Part shown: positions 33,513-45,607 of the stretch, one piece after another | How positions within the stretch are numbered: position 1 is the stretch's first letter | Layout of the letters: every line of letters starts with the position of its first letter | Source: Periconia sp. R9002 | Taxonomy: Eukaryota > Ascomycota > Dothideomycetes > Pleosporales > Periconiaceae | NCBI GenBank assembly: GCA_023627715.1 | Contig: JAMAHW010000077.1 | Span: 145,429 to 209,428, forward strand | DNA length: 64,000 nucleotides | Reading direction: 5' to 3' | Made by a program: the position numbers and the translations under genes | The notes under the pieces: generated by a model | Seen by the model: the letters and a program-made list of their open reading frames with translations, nothing else | Database searches by the model: none | Told to the model about the DNA's origin: nothing

Positions 33513-34299
33513 ATGTCTAGTATTGCAAGAAGTGATAGTATCTCCGCAGTTTCCTCGGGAAGTAGGACCGGATTAGCAGCGTCTCTGGTCGGGCGTCTTA
33601 TGGGTGCGGAATCAGTGACGCCATTGTCTGCCATCATCGGCAACAGAGCTTTGGACAGAGCATTACAAGTAAATGGCCATCTTGGGGATAAGACAAACAA
33701 CTTTCATTTGTGAGTACCTGCTTCAAAACTGTCAAAACAATTGTCTAATCCTGTTTCGAGTAAATATCTTGTTCTGTCCTGCCATTGCGAAGCCGTAAAA
33801 GCATTCACAAATACGAGATCAGCCCCTCCATTATCAGCTACCGCACCTCTGGAGCTTCGCGGCTCAAATCCAGGAAGACGTGTATTTCTCTCAAATTCCG
33901 TGAGTAAAGATTTCGAACTTAAAGTCATTACTACTAACGAAGTGCCAGGTCAATGCGACAGAGATCTCGTCTCTGGGTAAAGAAAGACAGAACGTAAAGC
34001 TCCGCTCAAAAGCGACTGGCAAGCCGGTAACATTCTGCGTGATTACTCCCGGAAGAGTTCGAGACAATTTCATCTCCCGTGACCTGATCCTCCGGTTGGG
34101 TTTCCGCGCAAAATATGACCCAGCGGCAGTAAGCACGATCAAGTGGGACTCAACACGACTTTCTTCCACAGGCTACTTAGACCTTTCTTTGCTCGTGCCA
34201 GATGGCGCAAAAAGCATTTCCGGGCGCTTCCATGTCGTAAATGACGCGCCTTTCGATATGCTTATCGGGACGAACGATATCGACTTTTCCCTCAACTGA
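33513..34299 (+). CDS. Small retropepsin-like-fold protein
   Basis: Three exons, 33513-33709, 33761-33899 and 33949-34299, give 228 residues. Introns are 51 and 49 nt, both with GTGAGT donors; the second has a CTACTAACG branch site. The first ~65 residues are Ser/Ala-rich. The C-terminal ~105 residues have the layout of a retroelement protease: a first strand, TPGRVRDNFISRDLILRLGF (compare the DTGA-xx-NFIS part of active enzymes), central strands, and FHVVNDAPFDMLIGTNDIDF at the end. The catalytic Asp is replaced (ITPG instead of DTG), so activity is unlikely. It may be a domesticated retroelement piece or a member of a fungal host family. Role unknown. Confidence 0.6.
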
Positions 34300-35586
34300 A
34301 GCGACTTTCTTGCGATTGGAGAATTGCGCAAGGCAACTATACATTGGCGCATATATCAGGCAGCCATTTGGGTGGGTTGATAATTTCCTTGCGGTATCTA
34401 GACAAGATGCGCTTATTGGCTGGCGGCCTGTGCGATCATGGTTCATCTGATATGCAAATTCGCTTCCTATCGCACCTGAGTGGTTGGATTGAAATACTAC
34501 CGCATCAAGCATGCATTCTGGCAAATGATCAAATGCAGCATGCAGGATATCCCCGCTTGGTATTTCGCATCTCAGTGGTGTTATCCATTTCCGGTGCGGT
34601 TATGAATGCGATATTGCGCGTTCGCAGACGGAGGACAACACCGCAAGCATCTACCGGCCATCAATGTGCTTCTATTGGTTAGAATTTGATAGGCTACGGG
34701 CTATGCTTCGCTCCATGCAGCACGAGCTGCCAAATGATTCCTACCACAAAAAGGCGGGCAGAGGAAATCATTATGTGAGGGCCCGTGAACCACATGCGAC
34801 AATCCGCTGTGCCACGCACCAATGCTTGTTAGCACCAATTCATTGCGTAGTTTAACGTTCAATTGTGACTTATCGTCCAATACTTCTTCCACCAATACAG
34901 CCCCTACTAGAGAGTCGCCGGAAGAGTGATCTTGGCGTTTTCAGCCTTGTGAGGAGTCAAGGGAGATATGCCAGGGCTTCAAATACGAACGACAGGGGGA
35001 TTGAATATCTCGCACGTGCATTTTCCCAGTCTTGGATTGCCAGACATGTATATCGGCTTAATGAACAGCTGCATTAAAGATGGAAAAGTGAGGCGACTGC
35101 GACCACAAACCATTAGTACGATATGGTCCCGTCATGTAAGTCATAGGAAGAAAATAATGGTTTCACCGCCGCTTAATCTGTCTTGTCTTACTTGACTAAG
35201 GTTCCATTCAGGCTTTGCCCAAGTACGCCATGTCCTGAGCCCAACCTGTCAATGTACGCGTACGTAGATAGTGGGTGGGGGTATCGACCAACAATATGGT
35301 GCATTAAGGTAAGCCCAAATTACCCTATCCTACAGCCACCCAAGCCTCTTGCTGTGGATCGGATCAATTCGGAGAGATTTGAATCAGGCTTGAGTGAGTA
35401 CAAATGGTGGGAAGGAAAAGCGGGGGATGCTGCGTAAGACAGCCACAAAGCATCGTATCTAAGGTGGTGGGTCGCAATTGCAAGGCAAAAGCACGGAGTA
35501 CTGGAATAAGACATTCAGTTTTCATGACTCATTTTTGGAATACTCTGGCTAAAAATACTAATGAATGAAGAAGAAAGCCTCCAGGG
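34300..35586. other. Intergenic, nothing recognised
   Basis: Several open frames up to 112 codons lie here but none has motifs or plausible splice partners. Confidence 0.45.
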
Positions 35587-36706
35587 CTAAATTTGCTTTT
35601 TATCTTTATCATGACCATGAGGATGTTGAGAGGCATTTGTTCTTTGCCTCGGTTTTCCGGTTCTACCTCGCTGTTGTTTCTGGGGCGCAAACACGGCCTG
35701 CATGTTCTTCGCGTGGGCTTCCAAGATCGCCGTCATCGCCTTTTCTTTGTTGGGATGGTTGAACTGCACCGCCTGATCTTCCGCAACATTGTTCATAATA
35801 ACTAGCCGCCCCTTGAAATCATCCCAAAAATCCTTCTCTACAATTGGACCATTAATCTGGCAAGCCTGGTCCCGCACCATGTTGTTTTTGATGACAAGCT
35901 CTCTCTCAACGGGGATGTCGAAGCAAGGCGCGTCTGCGTCAGAGTCGGAATCGACTAAAGTATCGCATGCGCTGTCTGAACCCTCGCTTGAAGGACTGAG
36001 GGATCGAATGTCGGCCTGGGTGAGTGGGACATGGCCATTCCCTGTTACGAGTTAGATATGCCTGGATTGAGTGACGGATACGATGGGCGGCTTACTTGAC
36101 GGGCGACGGCCCTTGATCAACCGCGCAATGTGAAGTCCTTTGTAATCTTCCAATTCTGCCAGCTTCCTCCGCAGGTTTGAATCTATGCGTTCAATTTTTG
36201 CGGCGTCGGCTACGATTTGCCTATTCATACCGCGCATTACTCCCACATTCGCCATCTCTATACATAGTAAAATAGAGGCCTTGACTTGTGCGAGGTTGTT
36301 CATGATGTTACTCAACTTCTTTTCATCGGCGGCGCCTTCAAGAAGGAGTCGCAAAAACTGGTTGATCTTTGTTTTCGACGTGGGATCCAGATCCTTGAGA
36401 AGAGCAGCCAGGTCATTCTGTCCCTGCTTCATCCGATCGAGCTCTTTACCAAGACTAGGAGTATGCAGATCGGCATTCTCTTTCTTCTGAAGCAGCCGTA
36501 GGATGGTTTTGATGCTCTCCAGCTCATCTTCATGGCCTCGCAGGACGCAGACAAGTTCTTTTTGCCCGTTCTGTGCCTTGCGTAAGCACTTAATTACGGA
36601 GAGAGCCTGCTCCAAAAGGTTGGTGCTGGCCGAAATCGTTCCCAGAATCTCAGCCTGTGCAATATTAGTCCTGTGTACACCCAATTTGGGACAAAAGTCG
36701 TACCAT
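35587..36706 (-). CDS. STAND/Helo-like N-terminal domain protein
   Basis: Three exons on the minus strand, 36706-36704, 36654-36096 and 36041-35587, give 338 residues. Exon 1 is the start codon alone, followed by a 49-nt GTACGA..CAG intron, so the protein begins MAEILGTISASTNLLEQALS. This is a typical start for fungal Helo-like or STAND N-terminal domains. The frame upstream without this intron lacks an ATG. Residues 1-180 are predicted helices with heptad-like Leu spacing; an acidic Ser/Asp linker follows (exon 3 start, DTLVDSDSDADAP), then a basic Gln/Arg/His-rich tail. No nucleotide-binding domain follows, so this is a stand-alone adaptor-like or cell-death-type protein. The assignment rests on pattern only. 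Confidence 0.65.
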
Positions 36707-38110
36707 TCTTGCTAGTAGAGAAGACCGTTAGTGTGATACAACTGCGCGAAAGAAGTGGCAAACGGCACCGATTTATGCTCAGATTACGGCCCATTGTATC
36801 AGCTGGAGACCTCGGAAGAGCCTAGTACTTTTGAAGCAACTTCACGTTTAAGGTCTGCGTTTAGTGCCCTCCCAGGGTGGAGGCACACTAAACTCCGTCT
36901 CTACCAGGAAGACCAATAGATCTGCGAGACTAAACCCTACATTGTATGGAATCACTACCTCTGGGTACCTTCCCTCTGTATACATTCACTACGTACTCGA
37001 TGTTCCAGGGCGATGTTCCATCTAATTGGTAGCCCTCTACCAATAGGAGACGGCTTCAATATTGGCCTATGCATGTTGCATGTTATAGGGCAGGCTCATC
37101 CAAGGCAGACTTCATTTATCCGTGGGGGAGCTGATATCCCCATTGGGGTTGAATCCATAGCGGTTATTGGTTGATGCGGCACTTGAATGTATGCCCATTG
37201 ATGTATTGCGTGTCTGTTGCATGCAGCAGTGATTTGCTATCGGTAAGCGAGTTGCAGGCCATGGCGCAGATGCCTGTGTTATTCAGTCGTCATCTGGATT
37301 CAGGTTTGGTTGGTCATCGCAAGACAAGGCAAATGTACATATGTATCCATGTTACAAGTAGTGTAGCTCACGTGACGTCTGCCATATTCACCCATGTGCA
37401 GGCAACGGAAACAATCGGATCACCGCAACAGACAACGTGCTCATTAAGTCATCTCACCAAAAAGAACCTGGTGGAAGTCATGTCGTAAGAACATGTTGTT
37501 GTTTTTGGTAAGCCTGTGTACGTCCCGGCCGAGGACGTCTTCGATTTCTTCTTTCCCTACATACATATGTACATGTAATGTGTCGATTATGCAATTAATA
37601 CAATCACTATACGATGATGATACTATATTTATGATCGGTTTTAGTAACGAAAAGCATCAACAAAAGCTGGAAGCACTATCCTTTCCCGCAGTTGGATTCG
37701 CGAGTACGGGTTTGAGTCCACAATTTTACTGGGATTTTTGGGGCCGGGGTATATACTTGAGGGCTTGGTGAGGGTACACTAGCTACTAACATCGCGGGTT
37801 GTTGCGTTTTGTTTGAATGTTAGGAGATTTCTGATTTAGTGATAATGAGCTCCGTATGTTCACTGTGTGTGTGCTGCTACTGTTGCTAGTAATCAATTTT
37901 GTAGCTACTTCTACAGTTTCTGAACATGCAGGTAAGGGAAAGACGAACTCCGAAGGCAATTATGTGTGTTGTGTGGTCCAAGAAGTTCCTTGGTCTACTT
38001 TCTTCCCTAGCCAATGCACGTATCCTCTTTCACCCCCACTTTCTCCTTTTCATTTTCCTGGGAAGGCAAAATCTAGATAATCCCAATCCAAGCGTTATGC
38101 AGATGCAAAT
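36707..38110. other. Intergenic, nothing recognised
   Basis: 1.4 kb without a supported gene. The first part is the promoter of the Helo-like gene; the last part is the 3' flank of the F-box-like gene. Confidence 0.5.
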
Positions 38111-40112
38111 CTACCAATCATCCTCGGGCCCCCAACTGGGTCGAAACTTGTAGTTATTCTTCAGCAAGTCCGTACGTATGTCCAAATCCTCGATCTGTTT
38201 CTCTTCGACATGCACCGCTGTCACCATGTCGGACGCATCCTCCCACCTCTCTCTCCCTTTATCCCTTGCGAACACAAAGCGCGGAAGATGGGGCCTCTGG
38301 TCGGAGTTGTCTAGTCCGTCCAGACTGTTCTCAAAGTCTTTATGCTCGCCGAAGACGAGCACGCGAAGAGTGTCGGGTTTCGTATTGGGTTGCGAGATGA
38401 CTTGGGCTTCCTTGAAGGCGCGGAAAAAGGCGCTGGCTTGGGCGCGCAGGAGCGCACTGTAAGCGGTGATGGGCATTTGACCCTCTGCGCCGACCGCTGG
38501 CCAGTTGAGGATATTGAGGAGCTGGAGTTTGGGGAGTTCAGCGAGTGGGAGCTTCCGGGTTGTTAGTTATTTTTCTTTTGTTGTTATTTCGCATGTTTTT
38601 AAAGGCTTACCAGGACATCGGTATCGAAGCTGTTCTCGCTAACGCCAATGGTGCATCTCATCGCAGTGGGCCAGTCCGCGATGCTCAAGGCAAGTTGCTT
38701 GAGATGCGGAAGTGAGGTAGCTAGCTGTTTGATTTGGGCAGGGCCAGTATATGATGCATAGTTGCCCTTGGTATCGCGAGGCTTTATGCGCACGTTCACA
38801 CAGAGAGTCTCGAGAGTTTCACCATGCCAAGTGATCATGCGGGGTGCAGGCAGCACGCCCGGGTTGACCAAACCAAGTTGAAGATTTTTGAGACCTTTGA
38901 AGGAGCCGAGGAATGCGTCTAGGGTGCCGGGAAACTGGTGTTCTTCGTCGGTTTCGGTGTTGTAGATGATCAGCTCTTCGAGACGAACAGGGCAGCCTTG
39001 CTCGGGTTGCATCATGCTCTCTAGAAATAGGTCTAGCCGCCAGCAGTTGTTCAAGCGCAATTTTTTGAGATTGTCGAAGATCATGACGCGTGCATAGTTG
39101 GCTTTGCATTGCGCCAAGTCGACTTTCTCGAATGTGAGGCTTGTTAGCCGTAGTGGGCTGACTCCAGGTTCTTTCAGATGGCTAAAGACTCTAGTAAATA
39201 ACGAATCGGTGGCAGCACCCTCATCGTCTGTTCCCGTCCGTCTAAACTCGTCGTTCACGTAGTTGGCGGACAGTTTTATGATCTTGGCCCGCTTCGCAGG
39301 TCGCAGCATCATCTTCGCAACATCTAGACAACACGATTTTGTGGGTTCGAAATGGAACGATTCAGCATTTTCTGCGACCTTCAAAAGATCCAGATTAGTT
39401 TCGAGTTGTTTTAGAACACATGGCTTTTCGTGGTTTGTCGAGTGGAGCTCAACGTGCTTCAGCTTACGCTGTCTCTTGAGCAGTAGTATCGCCAACTCAA
39501 CCTTCCAGTTGTGAGTCGAATCCCAACTAGACATTTGATGTTAGTCGTCGTTTTGATTTGACAATTTAGGACTCCCGAAATTGAAATTTACCTAAAGCTT
39601 TTCAGCTGGTCCCTCGGCAGCCCATTGATTAAGTACGTTGTCGCGGTCCGTGACATCTCAGTATGATGCTTGCACTTCTTCTCTTCGCACCAATTAATGA
39701 GGTGGACAGTTTGTATATGGTCGATGCCTGGGTTTTCTCTGGACAGCATATGGGCTACCCGCCTTAGTGCTTCTTTATCGCAGTCTGCAACCTTGAGAGA
39801 GATGTTGCGATAAAGCGCCCGCACCGCAGCGTCGTGCATTGTCTTGCTAACCAAACATACATTGGCCAGATCTTTATTTCGTAGCTGTACACAGGATTAA
39901 TCGAGTCAGTCATCGTAGCGTACGTCTTCCCATAACAGATATAGGCAGACCTGTACGTATGGGCGATGTTTACAGTCGAATCAGATACTCACGTGCTCAC
40001 AAATTTCCCTTCGCAATTCCTGCGATAAACCCATCAATGTGGGTGTGGCATGTGGCACCCTGGTCTTCTCCCCCGTTGCGGGCACCACGGTAGATGTTTC
40101 TTCTACAGTCAT
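38111..40112 (-). CDS. F-box/LRR-like protein
   Basis: Four exons on the minus strand, 40112-39993, 39884-39592, 39526-38611 and 38551-38111, give 589 residues. Introns are 108, 65 and 59 nt. An F-box-like segment crosses intron one: LMGLSQELRREICEHV, then LRNKDLANVCLVSKTMHDAA, LYRNISL. The rest carries degenerate leucine-rich repeats (LRLTSLTFEKVDLAQC, FDNLKKLRLNNCWRLDLF, FKGLKNLQLGLVNPG, LPHLKQLALSIADW). In fungi such proteins usually link substrates to Skp1-Cullin-F-box ubiquitin ligases, but the large ascomycete family is mostly uncharacterised. No membrane or secretion signal is seen. The gene appears intact. Confidence 0.75.
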
Positions 40113-40684
40113 GATTTGACTCAATATAAACAAGAAATCGGGACGAGAAAAGGTCGTGATGCCTCTGTACATCCACTGCTGTCAGTCAAATAGCGAGAAG
40201 GCAGGATTTTGAAAGGTAATAGACGGCAGACAAGCGGTATGTAACGACCCTAGGCAACACTCGGTGAGTCAAGCCACAGCCGCCTCGCTTGTGGATTATT
40301 GGTACATGAAGCTGTGCAAGGCAGGCAAAATGATTAAGTAAGCGCTATATTCACATCGGTCTTGGTGCTGCCTTGTACCGAAGTGGGGGCCGTGCCTTCA
40401 CCACCCCCCTCAACATCACCACAATTGTCAGCACTGCCGTATAAGCTGGTCAGGAGAGTGGCGATTCACTTCCAAGGGTACATAGTTCCTGCTTAGCTCA
40501 AGGCTACAGGACTATTCGCATTACCCTACCCTGAATCCGTATTCTCAGCCTCGTCGATGTCCCTGTGCGGCGTAGCCTGAGGCCACCCATTGATGCCAAC
40601 TAGGATATTCATGGTTGGAGACAGCAACGATTGTCCATCAAACAATATATATTCAATCAATGATCTGGAATAGACGACTTCTAT
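40113..40684. other. Intergenic, nothing recognised
   Basis: Promoter of the minus-strand F-box-like gene and 3' flank of the GH31 gene. No repeat or RNA gene is seen. Confidence 0.5.
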
Positions 40685-42676
40685 CTACTGGCGCTCGAAG
40701 ATAGGCATTGTAGCCAAAGGACACTCAACCACAGTTCTTGCTCCACCTTCCCACTCCTGCTCGCCCCCGAACCATCTCCACTTTCCTCCCGCTTCACTTA
40801 CTTTCGGCAGATACACCTCCATTTTACTCTTTCCTTTCTCCAAGACAGGACAGACCAGATATTTGTCACCGTACATGTACTGGTCCTCAATCCTCCAGCA
40901 CTCCTCGTCCTGTGGAAACTCGTAGAACAATGTCCTCATCACCGGCGTTCCTTTCTCATGCGCCTCCTTCATCAACTTCCTCGTATACTCTCTCAAATCC
41001 TCACGAATCTTCATGTACTGCTTGCATATCTCATATACCTCATCCCCGTACGACCATACCTCATTTGCCGCGCCACTCCGACACGCCGCACCGCCCGAGT
41101 TCCCAACCTGCGGCTGTCTTGGCTCGCGATCCCCATGGAGTCGCATGACAGGACAAAACGCACCCCACTGAAACCACCTAACAAACAGCTCACGAAACGC
41201 TTCATCATTGGGGTCACCGCCGTGAAAGCCGCCAATATCCGTCGTCCACCACGGAATTCCCGCCATGCCCATGTTCAAGCCTGCGCATAGCTGGTTTCTC
41301 AGCGATGACCACGATGATGCGATGTCGCCACTCCACACCAACGCGCCGTACTTTTGACTCCCCGCCCACGCGCACCGCAGTAAATTAACAACGTTCTTTT
41401 GTCCGCTTTTCGTCATGCCGTCGTAGAACGTCTGCGCATACGCGGCCGGGTAGATGTTCCCCACGGCAACATTAGGTCCCATATGATACCTGTAATTATC
41501 GAAATCGTAGACGCGGTACTCAGGCTCCGCTTCATCGAGCCAGAATACTTTGATCCCCTTGTCATAATAATTTTTCTTCGCTATCCCCCACACATACTCC
41601 CTCGTCGCCGGACGCGTAGGGTCAAAATGGACCGTGTTCCCCATGAATGTCATGGCGACCCTCACGCCGCGCTCCGTTCGTATCAAATGTCCTTTTTCTA
41701 GCATCTCCGCGTAGTTTTCCGAGCGCTTGTCCACGGTCGGCCAAATGGACACCATGAGTTCGATGTTGAGGTCCTTGAGCTCGCGCATCATGGCGTCCGG
41801 GTCGGGCCAGTACGTTTCGTCAAACCTCCAATCACCTTGTAGCGGCCAGTGGAAGAAGTCGATCACTATCAAATCAATAGGCAACTCGCGACGCTTGTAC
41901 TCGCGCGCCACGGTGAGAAGCTCGTCCTGCGTTTGGTAGCGTAGTTTGCATTGCCAGAACCCGAGCCCGTACTCCGGCATCATGGGCACTTTCCCCGTAA
42001 CCTCCGCATAGGCTTCCACGATTTTAGCAGGCGTGTCACCAGCAACGACCCAATAGTCCAGCACTTTCGTCGAACGCGCTTCGAAGCTCATGATATTTTT
42101 TCCGAAGATAGCGGTTCCGATGGAGGGGTTGTTCCACAGGAGTCCGTAGCCGCGCGAGGAGACGGCAAAGGGAACGCTGGCTTGCGAGTTGCGGTGTGCG
42201 AGCTCCAACTGCGTGCCTTTGAGGTCGAGATACGGTTGCTGGTACTGACCCATCCCGTAGATTTTCTCGTGAGGATCGAGACTCTCGAAGCGTGCCGTGA
42301 GGTGGTAGTCGCCTCCGATCAACGGCTTGAACTCGCGCGCTTCAACCTCTAGAGAACTGCACTTTGGATCTACGACATCCCGGCGATTCCGCGCATATTC
42401 TTCCAGCAAAATCTTCCCATCCTTATCGAAAATAAGCAACTTCCCGCGCTTGGAGACTTGAGCCTTGATGCCGCCGTTGCTGAGACTAGCTGAGTCTGTG
42501 GCGATGTTGATAGCGGGTTTGGAGGTTGAGGGAGGGGAAAGGAGTGCCCAGTCCGTCGTTGGCATGTCAGCCACTTTGGTCGCGCGGATGCGAAGCGCGT
42601 TGGGACCCCACGGCTCGATCCATAGCTGTTCTGCGTCGTAGGAGTATACGAGACGTGTGTCTTGTTGGTCGAACAT
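40685..42676 (-). CDS. GH31 glycoside hydrolase (alpha-xylosidase/alpha-glucosidase type)
   Basis: Single exon, 663 residues. The GH31 catalytic barrel is clear. The nucleophile is Asp381 in KVFWLDEAEPEY and the acid/base is Asp451 in WSGDIASSW; IDFFHWPLQGDWRFDE and GFWQCKLRYQTQDEL are other family blocks, and PWWTTDIGGFHGG follows the acid/base. An N-terminal galactose-mutarotase-like domain (YGMGQYQQPYLDLKG, LELAHRNSQASVPF) precedes the barrel, and a C-terminal beta domain ends it. The enzyme releases alpha-linked glucose or xylose from oligosaccharides by retention. There is no signal peptide, so it is probably intracellular, which favours the alpha-xylosidase-like branch. A TATATA box-like sequence lies at 42764-42769, about 90 bp upstream. 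Confidence 0.92.
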   Translation of the reverse strand: MFDQQDTRLVYSYDAEQLWIEPWGPNALRIRATKVADMPTTDWALLSPPSTSKPAINIATDSASLSNGGIKAQVSKRGKLLIFDKDGKILLEEYARNRRDVVDPKCSSLEVEAREFKPLIGGDYHLTARFESLDPHEKIYGMGQYQQPYLDLKGTQLELAHRNSQASVPFAVSSRGYGLLWNNPSIGTAIFGKNIMSFEARSTKVLDYWVVAGDTPAKIVEAYAEVTGKVPMMPEYGLGFWQCKLRYQTQDELLTVAREYKRRELPIDLIVIDFFHWPLQGDWRFDETYWPDPDAMMRELKDLNIELMVSIWPTVDKRSENYAEMLEKGHLIRTERGVRVAMTFMGNTVHFDPTRPATREYVWGIAKKNYYDKGIKVFWLDEAEPEYRVYDFDNYRYHMGPNVAVGNIYPAAYAQTFYDGMTKSGQKNVVNLLRCAWAGSQKYGALVWSGDIASSWSSLRNQLCAGLNMGMAGIPWWTTDIGGFHGGDPNDEAFRELFVRWFQWGAFCPVMRLHGDREPRQPQVGNSGGAACRSGAANEVWSYGDEVYEICKQYMKIREDLREYTRKLMKEAHEKGTPVMRTLFYEFPQDEECWRIEDQYMYGDKYLVCPVLEKGKSKMEVYLPKVSEAGGKWRWFGGEQEWEGGARTVVECPLATMPIFERQ

Positions 42677-44605
42677 GATCTATCGGCACTTCTGTTCACT
42701 AAACGTTCTGTACACGAAAATCTCTCTTCGACGAGGGAGACCTACAAGCAGCAAGCAGCTAGCTATATAAACACCCCCAAAGTCTCGGGTACATAGAAGT
42801 AGGAATAGCACAGCGAAATTTCTCAACAAACACCACGTCAGCCGCAGGCTTCAATATTATATACATAAAGATAAATGCATACTCAAGTACCTACCGACGT
42901 GTGCGCGTGTGTACGTGGTACGTTGTCACCCACCCCCTCAATTGGCGACCCCACCCCCACTGCCGCTTAGTGATCTACACGGATTCCCCGCATCCTGGGA
43001 GCTCCGATGGGGTGTGGTAATTCCATCAATCGAAAGCGCGAGAAGTGGATGGTGGGGATTGACGAAGTTCCGGAATTAGGGCTAGGTTGGGGTTGTCAGG
43101 CGTGGTGACGTTTGAGATAAATAGCCGTCGGTTGTTGGAAAGGGTTGGACTAGGAATGCATGGATTCGGACATTAATCTTCGGTATTCTCATCTTGGGTG
43201 GAGAGGGTGTGTGCGTGAAGGAGTTGAATTCATTCTTATTTGATTGTTCGCCTCTTTTATTCGTATCACTCCCTTTTACTTTGGAAAATAGAACATCTGA
43301 AGTTGCTCATAGCTTTTGTTTTTCCATTCTTTTTTTCTGAAGCCGCACTTTCAGTACTTTTTCTTTGATCTACGAGCTGATCAATCATCCTTTTTCGCAC
43401 GAACAGAAGAGTCCAAAGAACCTTCACACCCGTGGGAGTGAAGGAGTGGATAGCAGTGTGAACTCGTAGAGACAAATATTTACAGTTTCTAGGGCGATGC
43501 GGCAGAGCCACCATTTTCCAGCCAATACATACTCTGGCATGGGATACGCATAGGGAGGTGCTACACCGCTTTGGTCCGTAGGAGTTTCAGTTTTTTCTAA
43601 CCTATTAACATCAAGCGGGTCACCTCCCTAGGGGGACCACTGACTCGATTTTGAAGTAGCACTCGAGCTGAATGAGCTGAAAAGAACCTCTCTGGTACGG
43701 GAGAGGATGGAATACAGTATGCATGCATCGAATCGTTCTAGGCTTGGATGAGTAACTAAACTGGCACAGAGATGGCTTGCATTAATGTTATACAATGTAG
43801 ACTAAGAGCGATATGGAAGCATTCGAGATTTTTTGGTTCAGGGAAGGCTAAGCTTTTTAGCGCATTGCACCATTCCTGAGAAGCGTAAGCGTAACCTTTT
43901 TATAGACTAGATGGTATTTGTCCTGGTTCGGCCGATTTGATGACGTGGAGGTGCGGAGATTTCTTCAGCCGCAGCCCAACGCCAGCAAAGGACGCAAACC
44001 ACAAGTCACAGAAAAGAGATGGAAAAGAAAATTGGCAAAAGAAGAAGAATCAAGGAGATGAAACAAGTGACAGATTGGCCCCCGATACCAGACGCTAGGC
44101 GCAATATGGATACTCTCTGTAAAGCACCAGAATTTGTTGAAATAGCGGCGCCAAGGAAAGAGGCTATGTAGCGTAGCGCAATTCGTAAAGTATTATTTGT
44201 AAATAAGTAGTGTAGTCAGCCAACCAACATTCCGCCTCATCTCTCTCCACTTCACTCGACTCCACCTTCGACTCTCCTCTCCACTCCCATCCACCGACGA
44301 CAGGGGCAGGTGCCTGTGTTGAAGTTCGACTCCTCCTGTTCCTCCTTCTTTTCGCGCTTCCCTGTTCTGCTGCTCTATTGACAGCCTTGTATTGTTTATT
44401 CACACATCCTCTCTCCACCTGTAATATCACACACTGCATACACTACACCCACCTAGTGCTGTAAACCGTCAGCAATCATACCTTTTCACCACCAGCCACA
44501 GACGCTTGCATTCGGGCCGGGCGCCTTCCTTACTTCGTAATCCTCATTCACGCTCCAGATTTCGCTTCAAATTCCGCCAGTCCCTTGTGTGCCACGGACG
44601 CACAT
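42677..44605. other. Long intergenic region, nothing recognised
   Basis: 1.9 kb divergent region between the GH31 gene and the DUF7053 gene. C-rich and TC-rich leader sequence occurs at 44230-44600. Open frames lack motifs. Confidence 0.5.
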
Positions 44606-45607
44606 ATGAGCGACATCATCCCCACCCCTACCACCGCAACTACGACTACTTCCTCCTCCTCCTCTTCCTCCGCCGCCACCGACGCCGACGACGACAACAT
44701 GACACTCGCAAAACACCACTATCACACCGCCGCGCCCATCCCTCCCAGCCTCAGCCCTGCCGACGTCATCGAAGCCCTGCACGACCACAACAATGCCCTC
44801 AGCTTGCAAGCCATAACCACCGGCCACACCAAGCTCGAGTCCGTCGACCCGCAAATATACAAAGACACTTTCTGGTACCCGCCCGATCTACACCCCATAC
44901 AAGCCTATTCCGTTACCGAAGTCATCAAATATATGCCGTACTTCTCGTGGGGGAAATACAATCTTCAATTTCCCACAAACTTCCAAAACACCCCCAATGG
45001 CCTCAAGACGCGTGCCGACACATCCGGCGTAATACTGCGTGCTGAGTACCGCGTCCTGCGAGGCGATTCAGCGGAGGGTGTGGTAGACGGTGAAGGAGAG
45101 GGGTTAGGTGACGTCGAGTACGTTCTTGTGGAAGACGTGGAGGTGCAATGCAGCTGGTACATGATGCCGTTTGTGCGAAGCAAGACGGAAGCCGCGCACG
45201 CCGACATCTGTCGCAAGGTCATCGAAAAGGTTATCATGGAGAAGACGATGGCGGACATCGCCCGCACCGCCGCGCAGGAGAAGGTCCGCGCGGATACTCC
45301 CACCCGCCTAAACCAGATCCACACCTCGTCTTCGACGCCTACGCCCACGCGCACGCGCTACTCCATGCAAGGCGGCACCCCAGTGCGCATAACGTCTCCT
45401 AACACGCCGACCACCCCCGCAAAAACGGATACCTCGTTTCGTCTCGAGCTACCGATGCTCCCTGACTCTCCTCTCGAAGAGGATGAGGAAGAAGCGAAAC
45501 CATCAAATGACACGACCCCCAATACCACGCCCGAAGAGAAGGGTGAGAATGAAAAGGCGCCTGTGCTTGAAGCCGCGCCGCTGCCGGAGAAAATCAGATA
45601 TCAATAA
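44606..45607 (+). CDS. DUF7053-type (START/cyclase-like fold) protein
   Basis: Single exon, 333 residues from the ATG at 44606. It opens with a Thr/Ser homopolymer-rich tail encoded by imperfect act/tcc repeats. The folded part (about residues 40-220) contains ADVIEALHDHNNALSLQAIT, then IQAYSVTEVIKYMPYFSWGK, a strand with GVILRAEYRVLRG, and YVLVEDVEVQCSWYMMPFVR. This order (paired helices with LHDH, a V-T-E strand, W-GK, and an E-D-V-x-V-x-C strand) matches fungal DUF7053 proteins of START-like fold. The C-terminal third is Pro/Thr/Glu-rich and probably disordered. Biochemical role unknown; cytosolic location is likely since no targeting signal is seen. Confidence 0.65.
   Translation: MSDIIPTPTTATTTTSSSSSSSAATDADDDNMTLAKHHYHTAAPIPPSLSPADVIEALHDHNNALSLQAITTGHTKLESVDPQIYKDTFWYPPDLHPIQAYSVTEVIKYMPYFSWGKYNLQFPTNFQNTPNGLKTRADTSGVILRAEYRVLRGDSAEGVVDGEGEGLGDVEYVLVEDVEVQCSWYMMPFVRSKTEAAHADICRKVIEKVIMEKTMADIARTAAQEKVRADTPTRLNQIHTSSSTPTPTRTRYSMQGGTPVRITSPNTPTTPAKTDTSFRLELPMLPDSPLEEDEEEAKPSNDTTPNTTPEEKGENEKAPVLEAAPLPEKIRYQ

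Noticed and set aside
31691..34299. A complete LTR retrotransposon around the retropepsin-like genes
   Set aside because: No reverse transcriptase, RNase H or integrase frame and no long terminal repeat pair; both genes have host-type introns.
37690..37740. tRNA T-loop-like gggtttgagtcc
   Set aside because: No matching acceptor stem, D-arm or anticodon arm can be drawn in the surrounding 80 bases.
44567..44854. Minus-strand Gly/Val-rich frame opposite the DUF7053 gene
   Set aside because: It is the reverse of the Ser/Thr-coding repeats and reflects composition only.
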